Source of the DNA: Phycisphaeraceae bacterium
GTDB taxonomy: Bacteria > Planctomycetota > Phycisphaerae > Phycisphaerales > UBA1924
Direction of reading: 5' to 3'
DNA length: 64,000 bases
Assembly (NCBI GenBank): GCA_019636535.1
Contig: JAHBXK010000005.1
Span: 62,001 to 126,000, forward strand
Shown: positions 1 through 7,548 of the stretch, piece after piece
Numbering within the stretch: position 1 is the stretch's first letter
Layout: each line of letters starts with the position of its first letter
Program-made: the position numbers and the translations under genes
The notes under the pieces: generated by a model
Told to the model about the DNA's origin: nothing
Seen by the model: the letters and a program-made list of their open reading frames with translations, nothing else
Database searches by the model: none

Positions 1-694
1 AGTCGAAGCCTGGTTCATCCCGGGCCAGCCCGGCGCGCCACTCGCCGTCTACTTCCACGGCAACGGCGAACTCATCGACCACTGCCTCGAACCCGTCGAG
101 ATCTACCGCGAGCGCGGCTACCACGTCCTCATCCCCGAGTACCGCGGCTACGGCCGAAGCGCGGGCAAGCCCAGCCAGGCCGCCATCGTCGACGACGCCG
201 ACCGCTTCATCGCCGAAGCGCTCGCCCGTCCCGGCGTCGATCCCTCACGCCTCATCTTCCACGGCAGAAGCCTCGGCAGCGGCGTCGCGGCCCAGGTCGC
301 CCTCCGACGCCCACCCGCCGTCCTCATCCTCGAGTCCCCCTTCTCCAGCGTCGCCCGCTTCGCCACGGGCTACGGCGCACCCGCCCTCCTCGTCCGCAGC
401 CCCTTCCGCACCGACCGCGCCCTCCCCAAGATCTCCCCGCGCCCCACCACCCTCATCCTCCACAGCCACACCGACGAGATCATCCCCTTCCACCACGCCA
501 CCGACCTGCTCAACGTCGCCCCCTGGGCACGCTTCCACGAACTCACCGGCTCCCACATCGCCGCCATCCGCTCCATGCCCGGCGCATGGCAGGCCATCCA
601 ACAAGCGCTCGACGACGGCCTCCCAACCCCGCCCGCCCCGCCCCAACAACCCGCGCCCGAAGCCCCCCCATCCTCCTCTACACTCCCGCCATGA
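1..694 (+). CDS. Alpha/beta hydrolase, 3' part (N-terminus outside window)
   Basis: The reading frame is open from base 2 to the TGA at 692-694, about 230 codons, and its start lies before the window. It encodes the core of an alpha/beta hydrolase of the Bem46/ABHD13 or S33 type. Visible are an oxyanion-side HGNGE motif, a nucleophile elbow GRSLGSG with the catalytic Ser, an Asp in HSHTDEIIP and a His in TGSHIAA, so the catalytic triad is complete. The substrate cannot be told; such proteins are usually esterases or lipases. Its stop overlaps the next gene's start (ATGA), which points to co-transcription and translational coupling. Confidence 0.85.
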   Translation, partial: VEAWFIPGQPGAPLAVYFHGNGELIDHCLEPVEIYRERGYHVLIPEYRGYGRSAGKPSQAAIVDDADRFIAEALARPGVDPSRLIFHGRSLGSGVAAQVALRRPPAVLILESPFSSVARFATGYGAPALLVRSPFRTDRALPKISPRPTTLILHSHTDEIIPFHHATDLLNVAPWARFHELTGSHIAAIRSMPGAWQAIQQALDDGLPTPPAPPQQPAPEAPPSSSTLPP

Positions 695-1242
695 CCCACC
701 GACCGCTGCGCACCTCCTCCACCAGGCCCTCCCTCCTCCCCGCCCTCTTCGCGGCGATCCTCTTCCCCATCTTCGCTTCGGGCTGCGCCACCGCCAAGGC
801 CCCGCGCTTCGAGTCCCACTCCGCCTCCGTCACCGATTCCACCAGCACCGGCGTCGCCTTCGAGTTCCTCCTCATCGCCACCAACGACAACGACTTCGGC
901 CTCCCGCTCCGCACACTCTCCTACTCCCTCGACATCGACGGCCAAACCGTCTTCCGCGGCACGCGCTCCGCCGAAGCAACCATCCGCGCCAACGGCGACC
1001 AGACCGTCCGCCTCGCCGCTTCCGCACCCGTCGAGTCCGAATCCGCCGACGTCTCCGGCCTCCGCCGCTACGTCCTCACCGGCACCGTCACCTACGTCAC
1101 CCCCGGCGCATTCGCCGAACTCCTCTTCGATCAGGGCTTCCGAATCCCCTCCGCCCCGTTCCGAATCGAGGGCGAGATCGACATCCCGCGCGCAAACAGG
1201 CCGTCCGATCCCGCCGCACCCTCCGCGAGCGCCGTGCGCTGA
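691..1242 (+). CDS. LEA type 2 / WHy-like lipoprotein
   Basis: This 183-residue protein starts at an ATG that overlaps the upstream hydrolase stop by four bases. The N-terminus has a basic region, a hydrophobic stretch and a lipobox (FASGC, Cys at about residue 33), so it should be lipid-anchored in the periplasm or outer membrane. The mature part has the alternating beta pattern of LEA14/WHy domains: FEFLLIATNDNDFGLPLR, then a paired strand with YSLDIDGQTVFRG. WHy domains occur in desiccation and stress proteins and as add-ons in periplasmic proteins. The family call rests on this pattern. No partner function is visible beyond coupling to the hydrolase. Confidence 0.6.
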   Translation: MTHRPLRTSSTRPSLLPALFAAILFPIFASGCATAKAPRFESHSASVTDSTSTGVAFEFLLIATNDNDFGLPLRTLSYSLDIDGQTVFRGTRSAEATIRANGDQTVRLAASAPVESESADVSGLRRYVLTGTVTYVTPGAFAELLFDQGFRIPSAPFRIEGEIDIPRANRPSDPAAPSASAVR

Positions 1243-1277
1243 CGCCCCCGTCCTCGCCGCCACCCCTCAAACTCTCC

Positions 1278-1312
1278 AAAAAACAAGAACCCTTCGGCGT
1301 GAGCCGAAGGGT
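1278..1312 (-). terminator. Rho-independent terminator, minus strand
   Basis: Read on the minus strand, a 9-bp stem CCCTTCGGC/GCCGAAGGG with a 4-base loop (plus one further A-T pair) is followed by TTCTTGTTTTTT. This is a classic intrinsic terminator. It cannot serve the lipoprotein gene, which is on the plus strand, so it implies a minus-strand transcript arriving from the right, where no protein gene is seen. Confidence 0.75.
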
Positions 1313-1632
1313 GCTTGACGGGACGAGCGGGTCCCGGTTGGTCCGTTCCACGCATCTGCCCGGGCGCACACACCGGGAGACCGTGGAGCCGTGGCAAGGC
1401 GGACTACTCCTTGCGTTCCGGTGCTTCCGCACCGGGGTGGCCGAAACTGACGGAGCGGTCCGTCCGAGACTTCCCTTCATTCGCCCTTGCGCGGCACCTT
1501 CGCATTCCCCCGGCCGAGCGGCCTTCAGCACTCGGGCCGTCCGCCACGGACCGGCCCGAAACACTGGGTTCTGCGAGGGGCACCGGCAATTCGAGCGGCC
1601 GGCGGAAGATCGAGTGGACACGCCCCGTAAGT
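1278..1632 (-). ncRNA. Candidate structured non-coding RNA of unknown class
   Basis: The terminator at 1278-1312 needs an upstream minus-strand gene, but no plausible protein frame is present. The DNA up to about 1632 folds into strong local hairpins on the minus strand: CCGGTGC-GGAA-GCACCGG near 1415-1435 (a GGAA tetraloop), a GGCCG/CGGCC stem with an inner TCCG/CGGA near 1535-1556, and CCACG/CGTGG enclosing CCCGG/CCGGG near 1346-1388. A -10-like TAGAAT at 1642-1637 would place the 5' end near 1630, but no good -35 is seen. The length of about 350 nt suits RNase P RNA or tmRNA, but I find neither the RNase P conserved blocks nor a tmRNA tag or acceptor stem. Transcription is inferred. Confidence 0.35.
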
Positions 1633-1816
1633 GTTTATTCTACATTGGGTTACGCCATTCGCTAGCGCCGTGTTCCGTTTTCCCGCCCCCACGCTTCCCC
1701 AAGCCCGCCTCCGGCTCTTTTATCGGCCGGTCGTTCACCGTAAGGTGTTGATAAGTCTGATACTTGCAACCTCTCGCCACACTCGCGCACCCCTCTCCGG
1801 AAACCTCACGGCCCAA

Positions 1817-1866
1817 AAGTGAAAGTACCCGCCCCCGGGAGGCAAACGGGGACGGGACTTTCACTT
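1817..1866. repeat. Long inverted repeat upstream of coaD
   Basis: AAGTGAAAGT at 1817-1826 is repeated in inverse as ACTTTCACTT at 1857-1866. The DNA just inside extends the pairing (CCCG with CGGG, then CCCC with GGGG), so RNA would form a stem of nearly 20 bp with one bulge. There is no T-run after it, so it is not a typical intrinsic terminator. It may be an RNA processing or leader element, or a protein-binding dyad, about 170 bp before the coaD start. Confidence 0.55.
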
Positions 1867-2037
1867 ACGAAACTGGGTGTTGTTCGCGGCCAGAGCCTTC
1901 CGACTCCCACCGACCCCACAAGTGTGCGATCGGCCTCCCCGATTTGCCAGCAACCCTCACCCAAACTCGCTCCCGCGCGTCAATCTGCGCCGACTGTGCG
2001 GCCCATCCACCCGACCAACCCCGTACCCTCTGCTCCA

Positions 2038-2667
2038 ATGGCCCGCCGGCAGACCAAACCCCGCTCCAGCACCCCCGCAAACCACGCCGCACACGCCGCG
2101 CACGTCGCCGTCTTCCCGGGCTCCTTCGACCCCGCAACCTTCGGCCACCTCGACGTCATCGCTCGCGGCCGAAAGCTCTTCGACTCCGTCGTCGTCGGCG
2201 TCGGCCGCAACCCCGGCAAGGAACCCCTCTTCTCCCTCACCGAGCGCGTCGCCATGCTCCGCGAACTCGTCGACGACCTCACCCAGCGCGAGCCCGACGG
2301 CGCGCCCGTCGTCGTTGAGGCCTTCGACGGCCTCACCGTCGACTTCGCTCGCCGCGTCGCTCAGTCACACGCCGGCCGTGCCTGCACCCCCGTCCTCCTC
2401 CGCGGCATCCGAAACCTCTCCGACCTCCAGAGCGAGGTCCAGCAGGCCCTCACCAACCGCCAGGTCGGCGGGCTCGAAACCGCCTTCGTCGTCGCCGGCC
2501 CCGACTTCGCCTACACCAGTTCCAGCCTCATCCGCCAAGTCACCGCACTCGGCGACCCCGAGCAACTCCGCTCCATGGTCCCGCCCAGCGTCGTCGAAAG
2601 ACTCCGACTCAAGAAGCGACGCAAGCACCCCGTCCTCATGAACCTCGCCAAAGCCAGCGCCGGCTGA
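2038..2667 (+). CDS. coaD: Phosphopantetheine adenylyltransferase
   Basis: CoaD transfers AMP from ATP to 4'-phosphopantetheine, giving dephospho-CoA in cytoplasmic coenzyme A synthesis. The 209-residue protein shows the nucleotidyltransferase signature GSFDPATFGHLD near residue 30, in which the (T/H)xGH histidine binds ATP, the RGIRNLSDLQSE segment near residue 120, and YTSSSLIRQ, matching the bacterial ISSTxIR motif. Bacterial CoaD is usually about 160 residues. This one has about 24 extra N-terminal residues and a basic C-terminal tail. I chose the ATG at 2038 because the longer in-frame extension to 1819 runs through the inverted repeat and shows no similarity. The MBL-fold gene follows after 53 bp. 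Confidence 0.93.
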   Translation: MARRQTKPRSSTPANHAAHAAHVAVFPGSFDPATFGHLDVIARGRKLFDSVVVGVGRNPGKEPLFSLTERVAMLRELVDDLTQREPDGAPVVVEAFDGLTVDFARRVAQSHAGRACTPVLLRGIRNLSDLQSEVQQALTNRQVGGLETAFVVAGPDFAYTSSSLIRQVTALGDPEQLRSMVPPSVVERLRLKKRRKHPVLMNLAKASAG

Positions 2668-2720
2668 ACCGCAAGCGCACGCACACAGCCGCCACCCCGC
2701 CCCGGCTACGCTCAACCACG

Positions 2721-3557
2721 ATGCGCTTCAGTTTCCTGGGCACAGGCACCTCCGCGGGCGTGCCCGCCATCGGCTGCGAGTGCGCCGTCTGCACCTCCCC
2801 CGATCCGCGCGACCGCCGGCTCCGCACCGGCGCCTGCCTCCGCTTCACCGACGCCGCAGGCGTTGACCGCGTCATCCTCCTCGACGCAACCCCCGACCTC
2901 CGCGCCCAGGCCCTCACCGCCGGACTCAAGCGCTGCGACGCCGTCGTCTTCACCCACAACCACGTCGACCACACCTTCGGCGTCGACGAACTCCGACGCT
3001 TCAACGCCGTCCAGCGCGCCCCCATCGACGTCTTCGCCGACGATCACACCCTCACCCACCTCCGCCGCGTCTACACCCACATCTTCGAAGCACACCGCAA
3101 CGTCAACGACTCCTTCGTCGCCACGCTCATCGCCCACCGCATCGACCACCAATCCCCCTTCGAGATCCACGGCCTGCGCTTCACGCCCATCCCCCTCCTC
3201 CACGGCAAACTCCCCGTCCTCGGCTTCCGCATCGAAGACGCCCGCCCCGAGAGCGCCAGCGCCGACCAGCGCACCCGCTCGCCACTCCCGCTCGCCTACT
3301 GCACCGACGTCTCCGCCATCCCACCCGAATCCTGGCGCCACCTCCGCGGCCTGCGCACCCTCGTCCTCGACGCCCTCCGACACCGACACCACCCGACCCA
3401 CCTCACCCTCCAGCAGGCCGTGAACATCGCCGAGAACGCAGCGGCCGACGCCACCTACTTCGTCCACATGGCCCACGACCTCGCCCACGAGCAGACCGAG
3501 GCCGACCTCCCGCCCAACATCCGCCTCGCCTTCGACGGCCTCACGCTCGGCGAGTGA
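2721..3557 (+). CDS. MBL-fold metallohydrolase, PhnP-like
   Basis: This 278-residue cytosolic protein has a metallo-beta-lactamase fold. The N-terminus FLGTGTSAGVPAIGCECAVC, with its Cys cluster, is typical of the PhnP group of phosphodiesterases. The metal-binding motif HNHVDH is at about residues 77-82, further His ligands follow (LLHGKLPVLG, then the C-terminal VHMAHD), and an Asp lies in YCTDVSAIP. PhnP proper hydrolyses cyclic ribose phosphates in phosphonate breakdown. No phn genes are near, so a more general nucleotide or cyclic phosphate diesterase is likely. It probably shares a transcript with coaD and ends 21 bp from the convergent murQ. Confidence 0.85.
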   Translation: MRFSFLGTGTSAGVPAIGCECAVCTSPDPRDRRLRTGACLRFTDAAGVDRVILLDATPDLRAQALTAGLKRCDAVVFTHNHVDHTFGVDELRRFNAVQRAPIDVFADDHTLTHLRRVYTHIFEAHRNVNDSFVATLIAHRIDHQSPFEIHGLRFTPIPLLHGKLPVLGFRIEDARPESASADQRTRSPLPLAYCTDVSAIPPESWRHLRGLRTLVLDALRHRHHPTHLTLQQAVNIAENAAADATYFVHMAHDLAHEQTEADLPPNIRLAFDGLTLGE

Positions 3558-3578
3558 CCGACCCTCCGCGCGCGCCGA

Positions 3579-4514
3579 TCAATCCGCCAGCGCGCGATCC
3601 AGGTGCCCGTCGCCCGTCTCCAGCAGCGCCTCCGCCGCGTCTCGCGCCAGCGCGCGCCGGTGCATCACCACCGCCGTCTTCACCGCGCCCCCGGCCCGAT
3701 CCAACAGCGCAAAGCTCCCGTCGCGATCCAGCCCCGTCAGCGCCATCACGATCCGCGCAGCGCGGTCCCGCAACTTCTCGTTCGTGGCGCGCACGTCCAC
3801 CATCAGGTTCTCGTACACCCGCCCCGACCGAACCATCAGCGCCGTCGTGATCGTGTTCAGCGCCATCTTCGTCGCCGTCCCCGCCTTCATCCGCGTTGAG
3901 CCCGTCACCACCTCCGCCCCCGTCGGCAGACACACCACGTGGTCGATCACCGCCGACGCCTCCTCGCTCACCGCCGAGCACGCGATCAGCCCCGTCAGCG
4001 CGGTCTCGCGCTTCGCGCGCGCCAGCCCGCCCAGCACGTACGGCGTCGTCCCACCCGCCGCGATCCCCACCACCGAGTCCCGCGCTGTCAGCCGCAGCGA
4101 CTCCAGTTCCGCCGCCGCCCCGTGCACATCGTCCTCCAGCCCCTCGCTCGACCGCCGCAGCGCCCCATCGCCACCCGCGATGATCCCCACCACCCGCCCG
4201 TGCGGAATCTGAAACGTCGGCGGACACTCCGCCGCGTCCAGCACACCCAGCCGGCCGCTCGTCCCCGCCCCGAGATAGATCAGCCGACCCCCCGCCGTGA
4301 ATCGCGGCTCGATCGCGTGGATCAACGCGCTCAGCGCCTCGCGACCCGCCGCCATCGCCTCCAGCACGCCCCGATCCTCCTCCTGGATCAGCGCCACGAT
4401 CTCCGCCACGCTCATCTCGTGCAGCCGCATCGACCGCGCGTTCCGCTGCTCGGTCAGCACCGATGAGCGATCCACCGGCCGCCGAGTTCCGCCGTCGTTC
4501 ATCGCCGTGCCCAT
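3579..4514 (-). CDS. murQ: N-acetylmuramic acid 6-phosphate etherase
   Basis: MurQ cleaves the lactyl ether of MurNAc-6-phosphate to give GlcNAc-6-phosphate and D-lactate, in peptidoglycan recycling. The 311-residue protein fits the family (about 300) and has the SIS-domain sugar-phosphate signatures LGAGTSGRLGVLDAAECPPT, with the catalytic-region Glu, and VVTGSTRMKAGTATKMALN. Start codons at 4514 and four codons later are both possible. It is convergent with the MBL gene and divergent from the zinc-ribbon membrane genes, so it is probably monocistronic. No PTS transporter for MurNAc is near, which suits recycling by a kinase route rather than PTS uptake. Confidence 0.93.
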   Translation of the reverse strand: MGTAMNDGGTRRPVDRSSVLTEQRNARSMRLHEMSVAEIVALIQEEDRGVLEAMAAGREALSALIHAIEPRFTAGGRLIYLGAGTSGRLGVLDAAECPPTFQIPHGRVVGIIAGGDGALRRSSEGLEDDVHGAAAELESLRLTARDSVVGIAAGGTTPYVLGGLARAKRETALTGLIACSAVSEEASAVIDHVVCLPTGAEVVTGSTRMKAGTATKMALNTITTALMVRSGRVYENLMVDVRATNEKLRDRAARIVMALTGLDRDGSFALLDRAGGAVKTAVVMHRRALARDAAEALLETGDGHLDRALAD

Positions 4515-4663
4515 GCACGATCCTTGGCCGCCTCTTCCCGCGGCATCATTCCGCCCGCCGTCCCGCCACCGTCGGCGAGCAACGCGAGCGACGGTGGCGC
4601 TCTCTCGCCCTCAGTCTCACCCCCTCGCCCGGCCCCCGCCCGCGCTCCGTTACCATCCTCCCC

Positions 4664-5143
4664 ATGCCCGATGCGCCGGCACAAGGCGATGCGCGCACGC
4701 ACGATCCCGATGCACTCCTCCGCGAGTTCGTCGCCGATCGCGATGCCCCCTGCCCCGCCTGCCGCTACAACCTCCGCAACCTCACCGCCGACCGCTGCCC
4801 CGAGTGCGGCCTCCCGCTCACCCTCCGCGTCGGTCTGGCCGACCCGGCCTGGGGCGCTTACATCGCCGCCCTCGTCGGCTTCTCCGTCGGCCTCGGTTTC
4901 TGCTCCATCGTCGGCGCGTGGGGACTCGTCGAGGCTTTCTTCCGCCACGGCGTGGGCCGCGCCATCGGGTTCCTCCCGCTGGTTCTCGGCGTGCTTGCCT
5001 GCGGTGCGGGCACGGCCTTTCTCCTCAAACGCCGACACGCCTTCATCAAGTGGGCCCCAAGCGCCCGCAAGGGCTTCGCCGTCCTGGCCTGGCTCGCGGG
5101 CATCGGCTTCCCGTTCCTCTTCTGGGCCATGATCGTTCGCTGA
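4664..5143 (+). CDS. Zinc-ribbon membrane protein (copy 1)
   Basis: This 159-residue protein has an N-terminal zinc ribbon, CPACRYNLRNL then CPECGLPL at about residues 32-52, followed by three or four hydrophobic segments (AYIAALVGFSVGLGFC, then a GFLPLVLGVLACGAG region, then AVLAWLAGIGFPFLFW). The CxxCxYxL...CPECG ribbon followed by membrane helices is common in uncharacterised planctomycete proteins. The start is the ATG at 4664; the longer frame upstream lies in the murQ promoter region. Its neighbour at 5176 is a clear tandem duplicate. Function unknown. Confidence 0.7.
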   Translation: MPDAPAQGDARTHDPDALLREFVADRDAPCPACRYNLRNLTADRCPECGLPLTLRVGLADPAWGAYIAALVGFSVGLGFCSIVGAWGLVEAFFRHGVGRAIGFLPLVLGVLACGAGTAFLLKRRHAFIKWAPSARKGFAVLAWLAGIGFPFLFWAMIVR

Positions 5144-5175
5144 TTCCGCCAACGCACCGCCCTTCCCCTCCACAC

Positions 5176-5634
5176 ATGCCCGCCCCGACTCCGCCCACCA
5201 ACACCGACTTCCTCCGCCGACTCGTGGCCGATCGCGATGTTCCCTGCCCCGCCTGCCGCTGCAACCTGCGCAACCTCGCCTCCGACCGCTGCCCGCACTG
5301 CCACATCCCCCTCGCCGTCCGAGTCGGCCTCGTCGAGCCTGCTTGGGCCACCTTCCTCTCCGCCCTCGTCGGCCTCTCCATCGGCCTGGGCTTCTGCGGC
5401 CTCCTGCTCCTCCTGGTGGCAATCTCCACGCTCTTCTCCCGCATGGGCCCGCCCCTCCGCGACCTCGTCCCCCTCTTCCTCGGCGTCCTCACCGCCGCGC
5501 CCGCCATGCTCCTGCTCATCCTCCGCCGGCCTCGATTCATCGCCCTCGACCGCGCCCACCGCCGTCTCATCGCCGTCATCGCCTGGTGCGTCGGCCTGGG
5601 CTTTCCCATCCTCTTCCTCGCCCTGGTCGAGTGA
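5176..5634 (+). CDS. Zinc-ribbon membrane protein (copy 2, tandem paralogue)
   Basis: This 152-residue protein repeats the architecture of the gene just upstream: FLRRLVADRDVPCPACRC near the N-terminus against LLREFVADRDAPCPACRY in copy 1, a second knuckle CPHC, and then hydrophobic segments (LSALVGLSIGLGFCG, the LFLGVLTAAPAMLLL region, AVIAWCVGLGFPILFLAL). One CPEC has become CPHC, keeping both metal-ligand Cys residues. Spacing of 32 bp to copy 1 and 57 bp to the phosphatase gene suggests one transcript. Function unknown; the duplication is evident from the sequence. Confidence 0.7.
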   Translation: MPAPTPPTNTDFLRRLVADRDVPCPACRCNLRNLASDRCPHCHIPLAVRVGLVEPAWATFLSALVGLSIGLGFCGLLLLLVAISTLFSRMGPPLRDLVPLFLGVLTAAPAMLLLILRRPRFIALDRAHRRLIAVIAWCVGLGFPILFLALVE

Positions 5635-5691
5635 CCCGCCGATCGCACCCCGCGCACAAGCACCTTCGCCGCACGCCTCTACCATCCCGCC

Positions 5692-7020
5692 GTGCGCGAG
5701 ATCGACACCTCCAACTCACCCGGCCTCGCCGTCCTCATCGACATGCTCTCCGAGGTCTCGCGCGCTGAATCTCCCAACGACGCCGTCGCCGCCTTCGCCA
5801 GCCGCTACTGGAAGTTCCGCCACATCGACCTCCTCTTCGCCGCCAGCACCCGAAACCTGCCCGAAGGCCAGTACAAGATCACGCGCCGATTCCGCGTCGT
5901 CCCCGGCCCGAACGGCCCCGTGCAGCAGCGCGACGAAGGCAACCCCTGGCGCGACTGGAACTCCATCCCCACCCACGAGGGCGGTTTCATCGGCAGCGTC
6001 ATCGCCGAAGGCAGGCCGCAACTCTTCCACGACATCGACCTCCGCTCCGACCCCGTCATCGGCGAAGACCTCCGCAAGGGCGCGCACATGCGCTCCGTCA
6101 TCGCCGTCCCCACCTTCGACCGTGGCCGAACCCTCAACTGGACCTTCCAGTTCAAGCCCGAGCCCGACGGCCTCACGCCCGACGACCTCGAAATGGCCGT
6201 GCTCATCGGCAACCTCTTCGGCTCCATGACCCGCGGCCTGGTCGCCCTCGAAGACAACCGCCGACTCACCCGAAGACTCAACAAGCAGTTCGAAGAGGTC
6301 GCCCGCGTCCAACAGGCGCTCCTGCCCAAAACCCTCCCCGATCTCCCCGGCATCAAGTTCGCCACCAGCTACCTCACCAGCGAGCAGGCCGGCGGCGACT
6401 ACTACGACTTCTTCCCGCTCGCCGACGGCAAGCTCGGCATCGTCGTCGCCGACGTCTCCGGCCACGGCCCCGGCGCCGCCACCGTCATGGCCATGCTCCA
6501 CGCCATGCTCCACGCATACCCGGCCGACTCGCACGAAGTCACCCCCGCCGCCGTCATGCGCTGGGCCAACGAACGACTCGTCGAGGCCGCGCTCGACGGC
6601 TCCTTCGTCACCGCCTTCGTCGGCCTCCTCGACCCGCGAACCAAGGCCCTCACCTTCGCCAACGCCGGCCACCCGCCCCCACGCCTCAAGGACCGCCGCA
6701 CCGGCCTCGTCCGCTCCCTCGACGGCGAGTCCAGTTTCCCGCTCGGCATCACCCTCGACATGGAGATCCCCAACAACCGCGCACAACTCGAGCCCGGCCA
6801 GACACTCGTCCTCTACACCGACGGAATCACCGAGGCCTTCAACTCGCGCCAGGAAATGTTCGGCATCGAGGGGCTCGACGCCGCACTCGTCAAGTGCTCG
6901 GGCATGGCCGACTGCGTCGTCGACTCCGTCCACGCCGGCCTCTTCGCCCACACCAACTCCGTCAGCCGCGCAGACGACCAGACCCTCCTGGTCATGGAAC
7001 TCACCGACCAGTCCGCCTGA
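5692..7020 (+). CDS. GAF domain PP2C-type (SpoIIE/RsbU) serine phosphatase
   Basis: This 442-residue cytosolic signalling protein begins at GTG 5692. Residues about 10-175 look like a GAF sensor domain. A short helical linker (NRRLTRRLNKQFEEVARVQ) leads to the SpoIIE phosphatase, which starts QQALLPKTLPDLPG and carries the metal-binding GGDYYDFF, VADVSGHGPGAA, NAGHPPP and LYTDGITEA motifs. Proteins of this kind dephosphorylate anti-sigma-factor antagonists in partner-switching pathways, but no STAS or HPK-like kinase gene is adjacent, so the partner is elsewhere. All key acidic residues are present, so it should be active. The YkgJ gene follows after 12 bp. Confidence 0.9.
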   Translation: MREIDTSNSPGLAVLIDMLSEVSRAESPNDAVAAFASRYWKFRHIDLLFAASTRNLPEGQYKITRRFRVVPGPNGPVQQRDEGNPWRDWNSIPTHEGGFIGSVIAEGRPQLFHDIDLRSDPVIGEDLRKGAHMRSVIAVPTFDRGRTLNWTFQFKPEPDGLTPDDLEMAVLIGNLFGSMTRGLVALEDNRRLTRRLNKQFEEVARVQQALLPKTLPDLPGIKFATSYLTSEQAGGDYYDFFPLADGKLGIVVADVSGHGPGAATVMAMLHAMLHAYPADSHEVTPAAVMRWANERLVEAALDGSFVTAFVGLLDPRTKALTFANAGHPPPRLKDRRTGLVRSLDGESSFPLGITLDMEIPNNRAQLEPGQTLVLYTDGITEAFNSRQEMFGIEGLDAALVKCSGMADCVVDSVHAGLFAHTNSVSRADDQTLLVMELTDQSA

Positions 7021-7032
7021 TCCCTCACACGC

Positions 7033-7548
7033 ATGCCCCAACGCCCCGCACACCCAAGCCCAGCCGATCGCGCTGCCGCGCCCCGCGCCGCCGAGTGGTT
7101 CGCCTCCCCGGACCCCGACCACGACCGACCCGAGCCCGGCCTCCGCTTCGCCTGCACCATGTGCGGCAACTGCTGCTCCGGACCAGAGGGCTACATCCTC
7201 CTCTCCGACGACGAGTGCGACGCCCTCGCCCGCCGACTCAACCTCTCCGCCGACGACTTCAAGAAACGCTACACACACCGCATGAGCAAGGGCCGATCGC
7301 TCAACGAAAAGAAAACCCCACACGGCCTCGACTGCGTCTTCCTCGACCGCGACACCATCCCCGGCAAGGCCATCTGCGGCGTCTACGAAGACCGACCCCT
7401 CCAATGCCGAACCTGGCCCTTCTGGCCCAGCGTCGTCAAGTCGCGCAAGGCCTGGGAGAGCGCCAAGCGCGTCTGCCCCGGCATGGACCACGGCAAGTTG
7501 TTCCCCGTCGAGCACATCCGCATTCAGCGCGACGCCTGCGACATCTGA
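7033..7548 (+). CDS. YkgJ-family cysteine cluster protein
   Basis: This 171-residue protein has the CxxCxxCC cluster CTMCGNCCSGPEG at about residue 40, then Cys in LDCVFL, ICGVYEDRPLQCRTWPFWP and VCPG. This is the pattern of the UPF0153/YkgJ family, which probably binds a zinc or Fe-S centre. The biochemical role of the family is not firmly known. The gene follows the phosphatase by 12 bp and is probably in the same operon. Its last 25 bases overlap the convergent membrane protein gene. Confidence 0.85.
   Translation: MPQRPAHPSPADRAAAPRAAEWFASPDPDHDRPEPGLRFACTMCGNCCSGPEGYILLSDDECDALARRLNLSADDFKKRYTHRMSKGRSLNEKKTPHGLDCVFLDRDTIPGKAICGVYEDRPLQCRTWPFWPSVVKSRKAWESAKRVCPGMDHGKLFPVEHIRIQRDACDI

Larger units (their letters stand above)
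1243..2037. other. 795-bp gene-poor region between the lipoprotein and coaD
   Basis: No convincing protein gene is seen. The region holds a minus-strand terminator at its left end, about 320 bases of GC-rich DNA rich in short hairpins, two less GC-rich patches near 1630-1650 and 1745-1770 that could hold promoters, and a long inverted repeat at 1817-1866. These are listed separately. The open frame that runs into coaD from 1819 is probably leader sequence, because similarity to CoaD begins only after the ATG at 2038. Confidence 0.6.

Noticed and set aside
1278-1632. RNase P RNA, tmRNA, SRP RNA or 6S RNA identity for the structured region
   Set aside because: Checked by eye for the RNase P conserved blocks, a tmRNA acceptor/T-arm and tag frame, and the SRP apical loop; none fit well enough.
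1746-1754. TGTTGATAA as a DnaA box (inverse of TTATCAACA)
   Set aside because: A single variant site with no companions; not enough to suggest an origin there.
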